Assembly: GCF_014203545.1 (NCBI RefSeq)
Contig: NZ_JACHJG010000003.1
Span: 496,001-560,000 of the forward strand
DNA length: 64,000 nucleotides
Direction of reading: 5' to 3'
DNA from: Streptomyces netropsis
Lineage (GTDB): Bacteria; Actinomycetota; Actinomycetes; Streptomycetales; Streptomycetaceae
This document shows, piece by piece, positions 24,629 through 33,060 of the stretch (positions within the stretch are counted from its first letter, which is position 1; each line of letters begins with the position of its first letter). The notes under the pieces were generated by a model, which was given only the letters and a program-made list of their open reading frames with translations, did no database searches and had not been told where the DNA came from. The translations under genes were made by a program, and so were the position numbers.

Positions 24629-25804
24629 CTACGCCACGCCCACCACGTCCTTCTCCTCCGCGAAGTGGCACGCGGACTCGTGCGCCGCCGGGGTCTTCTT
24701 GCCCGCGAAGACCTCGGGGATCGCCAGCAACGGGACCTCCTCCGCGCAGCGGTCCTCGGCCTTCCAGCAGCGGGTGCGGAAGCGGCAGCCGGACGGCGGG
24801 TTCGCCGGGGAGGGCACGTCGCCGGTCAGGATGATCCGCTCCCGGCGCTCGCGGGCGTCGGGGTCGGGGACCGGGACGGCCGACAGCAGCGCCTGGGTGT
24901 AGGGGTGCGTCGGGTGCTCGTAGATCTCCGTGTCCGTGCCGATCTCGGCCATCTTGCCGAGGTACATCACGCCGACCCGGTCGGAGATGTGCCGCACGAT
25001 GGACAGGTCGTGCGCGATGAAGAGGTAGGAGAGGTTGAACTCGTCCTGGAGCTTCCCCATCAGGTTGATGACCTGCGCCTGCACCGACACGTCCAGCGCC
25101 GAGACGGGCTCGTCGCAGATGATGATCTCCGGGTTGAGCGCCAGGCCGCGTGCGATGCCGATGCGCTGCCGCTGACCGCCGGAGAACTGGTGCGGATACC
25201 GGTTGATGTACTCCGGGTTCAGGCCGACGACGTCCAGGAGCTCTTGGACCTTGCGACGCCGGTCGCCCTTCGGTGCCACCTCGGGGTGGATCTCGTAGGG
25301 CTCCCCGATGATGTCGCCGACCGTCATACGGGGGTTGAGCGAGGTGTACGGGTCCTGGAAGACCATCTGGATGTTGCGACGCACGGCCTTCAGGGCGCGC
25401 CCGGACAGCTTGGTGATGTCCTGGCCCTTGTAGAAGACCTCGCCCGACGTGGCGGTCTCCAGCGTCATCAGCAGCTTGGCGACCGTGGACTTGCCACAGC
25501 CGGACTCGCCGACGATGCCGAGGGTCTCGCCCTGGTAGAGGTCGAAGGAGATCCCGTCGACCGCCTTGACCGCGCCGACCTGCCGGCGGAAGAGGATGCC
25601 CTGCGTCAGCGGGAAGTGCTTGACGAGGTTTCGGACCTGGAGGATCGGCTCGCCGCGCTCGACCGGGGCGTCGAGGACGGCCTCGACCTCGGCGGTGGTG
25701 CTGGCGTCGGTGTGCACCACCTCGGTGACGTTCGGCGTCGCGGCGGCCACGGCCTCGTCCTTCTTGCCGGACTTCTTGCCGGACTCGCTGGTGGACTCAG
25801 CCAT
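24629..25804 (-). CDS. dppF: Dipeptide ABC transporter ATP-binding protein DppF, operon 2
   Basis: The 391-aa product has a polar, Lys/Ser/Glu-rich N-terminal extension of about 55 residues (MAESTSESGKKSGKKDEAVA) absent from the operon 1 copy. The DppF domain follows, with [31 protein letters not shown] and the [13 protein letters not shown] tail. ATG at 25804 has AAGGAG about 8 nt upstream and overlaps the DppD stop by 8 nt. The core is nearly identical to 3500-4561 over long stretches. It is the last gene of the operon. Confidence 0.94.
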   Translation of the reverse strand: MAESTSESGKKSGKKDEAVAAATPNVTEVVHTDASTTAEVEAVLDAPVERGEPILQVRNLVKHFPLTQGILFRRQVGAVKAVDGISFDLYQGETLGIVGESGCGKSTVAKLLMTLETATSGEVFYKGQDITKLSGRALKAVRRNIQMVFQDPYTSLNPRMTVGDIIGEPYEIHPEVAPKGDRRRKVQELLDVVGLNPEYINRYPHQFSGGQRQRIGIARGLALNPEIIICDEPVSALDVSVQAQVINLMGKLQDEFNLSYLFIAHDLSIVRHISDRVGVMYLGKMAEIGTDTEIYEHPTHPYTQALLSAVPVPDPDARERRERIILTGDVPSPANPPSGCRFRTRCWKAEDRCAEEVPLLAIPEVFAGKKTPAAHESACHFAEEKDVVGVA

Positions 25805-26855
25805 GGATCGTCTCCTTCCAGAAGTGGCACGCGCTGCCACGGCCCGGCAACGCCGCACCGTCCGGCTCCGTGACCTGGTGCAGCTGCGGGACGTCGGTGC
25901 GGCAGACGTCCTGCGCCTTGACGCAGCGCGGGTTGAAGGCACAACCCGAGGGGATCCGCGTCAGGTTGGGCGGCAGGCCCTTGATCGCGAAGAGCTCCTG
26001 GCCCTTCTGGTCCAGGCGCGGGATCGAGTCCAGCAGGCCACGGGTGTACGGGTGCGCGGGGCGCTTGTACAGCTCGTGGACCGGCGCGGTCTCGACGATC
26101 CGGCCGGCGTACATCACCGCGATCTTGTCGGCGACGTCCGCGACGACACCGAGGTCGTGGGTGATGAGGATCAGGCCCATGTTGAACTCGCGCTGGAGTT
26201 CCGCGAGCAGATCCATGACCTGGGCCTGCACCGTCACGTCCAGGGCCGTCGTCGGCTCGTCCGCGATGATCAGGTCGGGCTCCAGGGCCAGCGCCATCGC
26301 GATCATGATGCGCTGGCGCATGCCGCCCGAGAACTGGTGCGGGTAGTCGCCCACCCGCTCCTTGGCGGCCGGGATGCGCACGCGGTCCATCAGCTCGATG
26401 GCCTTGGCCTTGGCGTCCTTCTTGGACAGGCCCTGGTGCACCCGGTACATCTCGCCGAGCTGGTAGCCGACGCTGAGGACGGGGTTGAGCGAGGACAGCG
26501 CGTCCTGGAAGATCATGGCGATCTTCCGGCCGCGGATCTGCCGCCGCTCCTCGCCCGACATGGTCAGCATGTCCTGGCCGCGGTAGAGGATCTGGCCCTG
26601 CGGGATCTTGCCGGGCGGCATGTCGAGGATGCCCATGATCGCCTGCGCGGTCACGGACTTGCCCGAGCCGGACTCGCCGAGCACGGCCAGGGTCTCGCCG
26701 GCGTCGACGGTGTAGTTCACACCGTTGACGGCCTTGGCGACACCCTCGCGGGTGTGGAACTCCACGTGCAGGTCGCGGACTTCGAGCAGCGGGGTGCTCG
26801 CGTCGTCGGCCGAACGGGGTTCGGGGACGTTCGCGGTCTTCTCAAGAGTGGTCAC
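25797..26855 (-). CDS. dppD: Dipeptide ABC transporter ATP-binding protein DppD, operon 2
   Basis: This 352-aa ATPase has [30 protein letters not shown] and the C-terminal CAFNPRCVKAQDVC motif. It starts MTTLEKTANVPEPRSADDAS. It is strongly similar to the DppD of operon 1 and overlaps DppF2 by 8 nt. Together with DppF it drives the DppBC channel. Confidence 0.95.
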   Translation of the reverse strand: MTTLEKTANVPEPRSADDASTPLLEVRDLHVEFHTREGVAKAVNGVNYTVDAGETLAVLGESGSGKSVTAQAIMGILDMPPGKIPQGQILYRGQDMLTMSGEERRQIRGRKIAMIFQDALSSLNPVLSVGYQLGEMYRVHQGLSKKDAKAKAIELMDRVRIPAAKERVGDYPHQFSGGMRQRIMIAMALALEPDLIIADEPTTALDVTVQAQVMDLLAELQREFNMGLILITHDLGVVADVADKIAVMYAGRIVETAPVHELYKRPAHPYTRGLLDSIPRLDQKGQELFAIKGLPPNLTRIPSGCAFNPRCVKAQDVCRTDVPQLHQVTEPDGAALPGRGSACHFWKETIHG

Positions 26856-26868
26856 GGTTACGCCTCCC

Positions 26869-27828
26869 TCAGCGCAGCTTGGGGTCGAGGGCGTCGCGCA
26901 CCGCGTCGCCGAGCATGATGAACGCGAGCACCGTGAGGCAGAGCATGCCGGCGGGGAAGAACATGACGTGCGGGGCGTCCCGCAGTGCGTCCTTGGCGTC
27001 CGAGATGTCGATGCCCCACGAGATCGTCGGGTCGGCGAGGCCGAGACCCAGGTACGACAGCGTGGCCTCGGCGGCGATGTAGCCGCCCAGGGCGATCGTG
27101 GCGACGACGATGACGGGGGCGATCGCGTTCGGCAGGATGTGCCGGAACAGGATCCGCCCGGTGCCCGCGCCGAGCGCGCGAGCGGCCGTCACATAGTCGG
27201 ACTGCTTGGTGGTGATCACCGAACCGCGCATGACGCGGGCGATCTGCGTCCAGCCGAGGAACGCCATGGACCCGGCCACCACCCACAGCTCCCGGTCGGT
27301 GAACGAGGTCAGGATGACCATGGCACCGAGGAAGAAGGGGATGCCGAAGAAGATGTCGGTGAAGCGGGACAGCACCGAGTCGATCCAGCCGCCGTAGTAG
27401 CCGGCGAGCATGCCGATCAGTCCGCCGAGGATCGTGACCGCGAGGGTGACGAGCACGCCGACGCTGATCGAGGCGCGGGCGCCGTAGATGACACGCGCGT
27501 AGATGCTGCGGCCCTGCTTGTCGTAGCCGAACCACTCGGGCGAGAAGACGTGGCCCCACTCCGGCTTGGACATGAAGTGGTTCGTCAGATCGCCGCTGCG
27601 CGGGTCCACGCTGGTGAAGAGCGTGGGGACGATCGCCATCACCAGCAGCAGCACGATCAGCAACGCGGAGATGACGAAGAGGGGATTGCGGCGCAGCTGC
27701 TGCCAGGCGTCGCTCCACAGGCTGCGCGGCTTGCCGGTGGCGGGCACCGCGGGCACGTTCGCCGCGACCGTCTCGTCCGAGGTGAGGACGGTGTCGGAGG
27801 CGGCCGGGGTCTTGGTCACGTCAGGCAT
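26869..27828 (-). CDS. dppC: Dipeptide ABC transporter permease DppC, operon 2
   Basis: The 319-aa permease has an N-terminal cytoplasmic stretch, first TM LFVISALLIVLLLVMAIV, a large external loop, and a coupling segment ARALGAGTGRILFRHILPN. The terminal DAVRDALDPKLR is identical to that of operon 1. It overlaps DppB2 by 8 nt and ends 13 nt before DppD2. Confidence 0.94.
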   Translation of the reverse strand: MPDVTKTPAASDTVLTSDETVAANVPAVPATGKPRSLWSDAWQQLRRNPLFVISALLIVLLLVMAIVPTLFTSVDPRSGDLTNHFMSKPEWGHVFSPEWFGYDKQGRSIYARVIYGARASISVGVLVTLAVTILGGLIGMLAGYYGGWIDSVLSRFTDIFFGIPFFLGAMVILTSFTDRELWVVAGSMAFLGWTQIARVMRGSVITTKQSDYVTAARALGAGTGRILFRHILPNAIAPVIVVATIALGGYIAAEATLSYLGLGLADPTISWGIDISDAKDALRDAPHVMFFPAGMLCLTVLAFIMLGDAVRDALDPKLR

Positions 27829-28747
27829 ACCGGATCCTCGGGTCCAGGACCGCGTAGAGCAGGTCGACGATCAGGCTGGTGAACAGGAAGACGATGACCA
27901 GGACGGTGACGATCCCGACGGTGGTCGTGCCCTCGCCCTGGCTGACCGCCCGGTACAGCTGCTGGCCGATGCCCTGCACGTTGAAGATGCCCTCGGTGAC
28001 GATCGCGCCGCCCATCAGGGCGCCGATGTCCGTACCGAGGAAGGTGACGACGGGGATCAGCGAGTTGCGCAGCAGGTGCACACCCACGATGCGCCGCCGG
28101 GGCAGGCCCTTGGCGAGCGCGGTGCGCATGTAGTCGGAGCGGACGTTCTCGCTGATGGTGGTGCGGGTCAGCCGCGCCACATAGGCGAGCGACAGTGAGC
28201 CCAGCACGGCACCCGGAAGGATCAACTGGGTGAAGTCCTCGGAGTCCTGGACGCTAGGTGTCACCCACCCGAGTTCGGTCGCGAAGACCGTCTGGAAGAT
28301 GTAGCCGAGAACGAAGACCGGAACCGAGATCACCAGCAGGGTGAAGATCAGCACGGCGGTGTCGACGGCCTTGCCGGCCTTGAGCCCGGCGAAGACGCCG
28401 AGGGTGATGCCGAGGACCACCTCGATGACGAACGCGACGAGCGCCAGCCGGATGGTGACCGGGAAGGACTCGGCCATGAGGTCGGAGACCTGACGGCCGC
28501 CGAAGGTCTCGCCGAACTTCCCCTGGAAGAGGTCGGCCATGTAATTGGTGTATTGCTGCCACAAGGGCAGGTCGAGCCCGAACTTATGGCGCAGCACCGC
28601 GACCTGGGCGGGGTCCGCCGCCTTGTCGCCCCACAGCGCCTTGATCGGGTCGCCGGGCAGCACATGCACCATGAGAAAGATCAGCAGAGTGGTCCCGATG
28701 AACACCGGGATCATCTGGAGCAGTCGCCTCGCGACGTAGCGCCCCAT
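27821..28747 (-). CDS. dppB: Dipeptide ABC transporter permease DppB, operon 2
   Basis: The 308-aa permease starts MGRYVARRLLQMIPVFIGTT and ends VDLLYAVLDPRIRYA. The coupling loop is AKGLPRRRIVGVHLLRNS. It is a paralogue of 6543-7466. A gap of 137 nt containing a hairpin separates it from the binding-protein gene, the widest spacing in the operon. Confidence 0.94.
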   Translation of the reverse strand: MGRYVARRLLQMIPVFIGTTLLIFLMVHVLPGDPIKALWGDKAADPAQVAVLRHKFGLDLPLWQQYTNYMADLFQGKFGETFGGRQVSDLMAESFPVTIRLALVAFVIEVVLGITLGVFAGLKAGKAVDTAVLIFTLLVISVPVFVLGYIFQTVFATELGWVTPSVQDSEDFTQLILPGAVLGSLSLAYVARLTRTTISENVRSDYMRTALAKGLPRRRIVGVHLLRNSLIPVVTFLGTDIGALMGGAIVTEGIFNVQGIGQQLYRAVSQGEGTTTVGIVTVLVIVFLFTSLIVDLLYAVLDPRIRYA

Positions 28748-28832
28748 GTCGCCTCCATGTCAGTCGCATCCGCGGCGTCGGACGCATGTGCCCCTGCGGG
28801 TGGAGGAGGATGGCGCTAACGCTCGCGGGTGC

Positions 28833-28865
28833 GCCGGTGCCGCCGACGTATGCGGCGGCACCGGC
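28833..28865 (-). terminator. Intercistronic hairpin between dppA2 and dppB2
   Basis: GCCGGTGCCGCC (28833-28844) pairs with GGCGGCACCGGC (28854-28865). It sits just after the binding-protein stop and probably stabilises or attenuates the transcript so that the SBP is made in excess over the membrane parts. Operon 1 lacks it. Confidence 0.6.
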
Positions 28866-28884
28866 CTCAACGGTTGTCCCTGGG

Positions 28885-30528
28885 TTACTTCTGCTTCACC
28901 TGAACGTCGGTGAGGATGGGGTCACCGTCCTGGCCGTACGGCATCTTGCCGTAGACCTTCGTGGACTGACCGGCGTTGGTCGCGTAGTACCAGAGCGGGA
29001 TGACCGGGAGCTTCTTGGCCAGGGTCTTCTCAGCCTCCTGGTAGAGCTTCACGGTCTCGTCGAGGGTGTTCGCCTGGTCGGCCTTGGCGGCCAGCTCGTC
29101 GAACTCCTTGTTCTCGTAACCACCCTGGTTGCCGTCGGCCTTGGAGCCGTAGAGGTCACGCAGGAAGTTGGCGTTGACCGGGTAGTCCAGCACCCAGCCG
29201 GACCGGTACATCGACTTGACCTGCTTCTTCTCACGCTGGTCGAGGTCGGCCTTGAAGTTCGGCTTGGAGTCGCCGACGCACTCGATACCGGTGGACTTGC
29301 GGATGCTGTTGCACACCGCGTCGACCCAGGTCTTGTGCGGCTGGTCGGCGTTGTACTGGATGGAGATCTTGTTGCCGGGGACGCCGCCGCCGTCCTTGAT
29401 GTACTGCTTGGCCTTCTCGGCGTTGAACGTGCAGGCCTCGCCACAGGAGTTGGCCTGGTAGCCGATCACGCCCTTGGCGACGAAGCTGGTCGCCGGGACG
29501 CGGGAGCCGTGCAGCGTGGTCTTGGTGATCGTGTCGCGGTCGATCGCCATCGACAGGCCGGTGAGGACCTTCGGGTTGATGCTCTTCCACTGGTCGGTGT
29601 AGAAGGCGAACGCGACGTCCTGGATCGCCGAGTACTCGTTGGTGATCGCCCGGTCGCCGAGGTCGCTCTTGTAGTTCGTCAGCGAGGTGTCGGGGATCTG
29701 CTCGATCCAGTCGAGGTTGTTCGACCGCAGGTCGTTGTAGGCGGCGTCGGCGGTCGTGTAGTTCTTGAAGGTGATGCCGCCGTTCTTCGCCTTGTCCGGG
29801 CCCTGGTAGCCGTCGAAGCGCTTCACGACGATCTTGTCGTTGTGGTCCCAGGACTCGAACTTGTACGGGCCGTTGCCGACGGGCTTCTGGCCGTACGCCT
29901 TCGGGTCCTTGAAGAACGCGTCGGGCAGCGGGTACCAGACCGCGTAACCGAGCTTGTAGTTGAAGTACGAGACCTTCGACTTGAGCGCGATGGTGAACTC
30001 GGTGTCGCTGACGACCTTGAGGCCCGACATCTTGTCGGACTTGGGGTCGCCCTCGCCCTTGGCCGGGTGGACGTCGTCGTAGCCCTCGATGTCCGCGAAC
30101 CACTGCGAGTTGATCTGGTTGTTCTTGGTGTTGGCCGACCAGTTCCAGGAGTCCACGTAGGACTTGGCGGTCACGGGCTCACCGTTGTGGAACTTCCAGC
30201 CCGGCTTGAGCTTGACGGTCCAGTGCTGGGCGTCCGAGGAGGTGACGGACTCGGCGTTGATGTTCTTGATCTTGCCGGTGCCGGGTTCGTAGGTCACCAG
30301 GCCTGACCAGAGAGACTTCAGGACGCGGTGGCCCTGGCTCTCCTTGGCGTTGGCGGGCTGCAGCGGGTTCTGCGGCTCACTGGTCTGAACGACCAGCGTG
30401 CCGTTGGGGTCGACCTTGCCGTCGGTCAGACCGCTTCCGCTGTCGCTCTTGTCGCCGCCGCAGGCGGTCGCAGCCATGGCCACGACTATCGCGCCCGTGA
30501 CCCACTTGGCGCTCTTGGCACCGCGCAT
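28885..30528 (-). CDS. dppA: Peptide-binding lipoprotein (SBP family 5, DppA type), operon 2
   Basis: This 547-aa solute-binding protein has a lipoprotein signal ending AATAC (lipidation at C23). The mature part has family segments such as VNPNGTLVVQTSEPQNPLQP-like strands, KPGWKFHNGEPVTAKSYVDS and PVGNGPYKFESW. It is clearly paralogous to 7512-9128 yet more diverged than the ATPases, as expected if the two systems differ in ligand. Start MRGAKSAKWVTG. It is the first gene of operon 2; its promoter should lie within 30529-30900. Confidence 0.94.
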   Translation of the reverse strand: MRGAKSAKWVTGAIVVAMAATACGGDKSDSGSGLTDGKVDPNGTLVVQTSEPQNPLQPANAKESQGHRVLKSLWSGLVTYEPGTGKIKNINAESVTSSDAQHWTVKLKPGWKFHNGEPVTAKSYVDSWNWSANTKNNQINSQWFADIEGYDDVHPAKGEGDPKSDKMSGLKVVSDTEFTIALKSKVSYFNYKLGYAVWYPLPDAFFKDPKAYGQKPVGNGPYKFESWDHNDKIVVKRFDGYQGPDKAKNGGITFKNYTTADAAYNDLRSNNLDWIEQIPDTSLTNYKSDLGDRAITNEYSAIQDVAFAFYTDQWKSINPKVLTGLSMAIDRDTITKTTLHGSRVPATSFVAKGVIGYQANSCGEACTFNAEKAKQYIKDGGGVPGNKISIQYNADQPHKTWVDAVCNSIRKSTGIECVGDSKPNFKADLDQREKKQVKSMYRSGWVLDYPVNANFLRDLYGSKADGNQGGYENKEFDELAAKADQANTLDETVKLYQEAEKTLAKKLPVIPLWYYATNAGQSTKVYGKMPYGQDGDPILTDVQVKQK

Positions 30529-30904
30529 GGGAATGCCTCCTCAGGAGTCCACTTATCACTACAAGAGAGGCACCGGCCCCACGCTGACACCCCTGACAGC
30601 GGAGACGGAACCGGCACCCCGAGTGTGCTCGTGAGTCGGCGCTCCCCACAGCGCGTGACCCGTTGACCCGAGCTCAGTGAACCCAACTATTAAGTAGGAC
30701 CGCCTTGTAAACCACACTTAAAGGGTCTCGCTTTGGTCACATCGATCACCCCCGGAGGCTTTAAATCCGGACAAAGCGATCACAGACAGACACACGCGAA
30801 ACGGACTGTTAACACGAGTTACGGATTTTCCCGTCCGCTCACCGGACGTCCGGCGGGGTAAACCTGACGGATAATCCGTTGCCATCCGGCCCCCGAGCAT
30901 GCCA
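30529..30904 (-). promoter_or_regulatory. Upstream region of dppA2
   Basis: This non-coding stretch is AT-richer than its surroundings around 30680-30800. On the minus strand TTTACA followed after 16 nt by TAGTTG is a weak promoter candidate. I see no gene in it. Confidence 0.35.
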
Positions 30905-30947
30905 GAGGCCCGGGACCACCGCTACGAGTAGCGGGGCCCCGGGCCTC
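30905..30947 (-). terminator. Terminator of typA
   Basis: GAGGCCCGGG (30905-30914) pairs with CCCGGGCCTC (30938-30947). An inner CCGCTAC/GTAGCGG stem (30919-30925/30928-30934) extends the hairpin. It lies 37 nt beyond the typA stop on the minus strand and also insulates dppA2. Confidence 0.8.
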
Positions 30948-30983
30948 AGGTCACCCGGCGGACCGGGCGTGGTTCACAGAGCG

Positions 30984-32888
30984 TCAGCGCTTCGCGCGGG
31001 AAGCCGTGCGGCCGCGCTCCTTCTGGTCCAGGACGACCTTGCGGATGCGGACGGCCTCCGGGGTCACCTCGACGCACTCGTCGTCGCGGCAGAACTCCAG
31101 GGACTGCTCCAGCGACAGCTTGCGCGGCGGGACGATCGCCTCGAAGGAGTCGGCGGAGGAGGAGCGCATGTTGGTGAGCTTCTTCTCCTTGGTGATGTTG
31201 ACGTCCATGTCGTCGGCGCGCGAGTTCTCGCCGACGATCATGCCCTCGTACACCTCGGTGCCCGGGTCGGTGAAGAGCACGCCGCGCTCCTGGAGGTTCG
31301 TCATCGCGAAGGCGGTGACGGCACCGGCGCGGTCGGCGACCAGGGAGCCGTTGTTACGGGTCTTGAGCTCGCCGAACCACGGCTCGTGGCCCTCGTGGAT
31401 GGAGTGGGCGATACCGGTACCGCGGGTGTTCGTCAGGAACTCCGTACGGAAGCCGATGAGGCCACGGGACGGGACGACGAACTCCATGCGGACCCAGCCG
31501 GAGCCGTGGTTGGACATGTTGTCCATACGGCCCTTACGGGTGCCCATGAGCTGCGTGACCGCGCCCATGTGCTCCTCGGGGACGTCGACCGTGAGGCGCT
31601 CGACCGGCTCGTAGGTCTTGCCGTCGACCTGCTTGGTGACGACCTGCGGCTTGCCGATGGTCATCTCGAAGCCCTCGCGGCGCATCTGCTCGACCAGGAT
31701 GGCCAGCGCCAGCTCACCGCGGCCCTGCACCTCCCAGGCGTCGGGGCGCTCGGTGTCCAGGACGCGCAGCGAGACGTTACCGATCAGCTCGCGGTCCAGA
31801 CGGTCCTTGACCTGGCGGGCGGTGACCTTGCGGTCCTTGACCGCGGACTTGGCGTCCGCGCCCTTGCCCGTGCCACCGCGGCCGACCAGCGGCGAGGTGT
31901 TGGTGCCGATGGTCATGGAGATCGCGGGCTCGTCGACCGTGATCAGCGGCAGCGCGATCGGGTTCTCCGGGTCGGCCAGGGTCTCGCCGATCATGATGTC
32001 GGGGATACCGGCGACGGCGCAGATGTCACCCGGGCCGGCCACCTCGGCGGGCTTGCGGGTGAGGGCCTCGGTCATCATCAGCTCGGTGATGCGGACGTTG
32101 GAGACCGTGCCGTCACGCTTGATCCACGCGACGGTCTGGCCCTTGCGCAGCTCGCCCTGCTCGACGCGGAGCAGCGCGATGCGGCCGAGGAAGTTGTCGG
32201 CGTCGAGGTTGGTGACGTGGGCCTGGAGCGGCGCGTCGTCCTCGAACGTCGGGGCCGGGACGTGCTCCAGGATGGTGGAGAAGAACGGCTCCAGGTTCTC
32301 GCTGTCGGCGGGGACGGTGCCGTCCTCCGGCTTGGTCAGCGAGGCGATGCCGTCACGGCCGCAGGCGTAGACGATCGGGAACTCGATCTGGTCCTCGTCG
32401 GCGTCCAGGTCGAGGAAGAGGTCGTACGTCTCGTTGACGACCTCGTCGATGCGGGAGTCCGGACGGTCCGTCTTGTTGATGCACAGGATGACGGGCAGCC
32501 GCTTGGCGAGCGCCTTGCGCAGCACGAAGCGGGTCTGCGGCAGCGGGCCCTCGGAGGCGTCGACCAGCAGCACGACCGCGTCCACCATCGACAGACCACG
32601 CTCGACCTCGCCACCGAAGTCGGCGTGACCGGGGGTGTCGATGATGTTGATCGTGATCGGGTCGCCACCGTCCTTCGGGTGGTACTTGACCGCCGTGTTC
32701 TTGGCCAGGATCGTGATGCCCTTCTCACGCTCCAGGTCGTTGCTGTCCATCATGCGGTCGTCGAGGGACTCGGCGGCGTGCGCGGCGAAGGCGCCGGCCT
32801 GCTTGAGCATGGCGTCGACGATGGTCGTCTTGCCGTGGTCGACGTGGGCGACGATGGCGACGTTACGAATGTCGTGGCGGGTGGGCAT
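30984..32888 (-). CDS. typA: Ribosome-associated translational GTPase TypA/BipA
   Basis: This 634-aa translation-factor GTPase has the P-loop AHVDHGKTT near residue 15, switch I around [12 protein letters not shown]3 [12 protein letters not shown] and G4 NKTDRPD. The EF-G-like domains III and V and the BipA C-terminal domain follow. ATG at 32888 ([20 protein letters not shown]) is the conserved start; the frame continues upstream, but that part is not coding-like. The protein binds ribosomes and is needed under cold or other stress in other bacteria. Its neighbour is the LpqW-like lipoprotein gene, the same order as typA-lpqW in mycobacteria. Confidence 0.97.
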   Translation of the reverse strand: MPTRHDIRNVAIVAHVDHGKTTIVDAMLKQAGAFAAHAAESLDDRMMDSNDLEREKGITILAKNTAVKYHPKDGGDPITINIIDTPGHADFGGEVERGLSMVDAVVLLVDASEGPLPQTRFVLRKALAKRLPVILCINKTDRPDSRIDEVVNETYDLFLDLDADEDQIEFPIVYACGRDGIASLTKPEDGTVPADSENLEPFFSTILEHVPAPTFEDDAPLQAHVTNLDADNFLGRIALLRVEQGELRKGQTVAWIKRDGTVSNVRITELMMTEALTRKPAEVAGPGDICAVAGIPDIMIGETLADPENPIALPLITVDEPAISMTIGTNTSPLVGRGGTGKGADAKSAVKDRKVTARQVKDRLDRELIGNVSLRVLDTERPDAWEVQGRGELALAILVEQMRREGFEMTIGKPQVVTKQVDGKTYEPVERLTVDVPEEHMGAVTQLMGTRKGRMDNMSNHGSGWVRMEFVVPSRGLIGFRTEFLTNTRGTGIAHSIHEGHEPWFGELKTRNNGSLVADRAGAVTAFAMTNLQERGVLFTDPGTEVYEGMIVGENSRADDMDVNITKEKKLTNMRSSSADSFEAIVPPRKLSLEQSLEFCRDDECVEVTPEAVRIRKVVLDQKERGRTASRAKR

Positions 32889-33060
32889 ACTTGCGGCGCT
32901 TCTCCCGGGTTGAGGATGGCGTCGCGTACGGTCCGGTACGCGCGCCCGCCGGGCAAAACACGCCACGGCCACTCTCCATGGTACGGGGCCGAGCCGAGTA
33001 CGGCCTCCCCAGCCCGCTCGCAGCACCTCTGACCTGGGGTTACTCGGGGAAAGAAGGTAT

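Noticed and set aside
30879-33032. Plus-strand open frame of 717 codons opposite typA
   Set aside because: Translation is repetitive (Val/Asp/Arg/Gly), no domain, and typA on the other strand is unmistakable.
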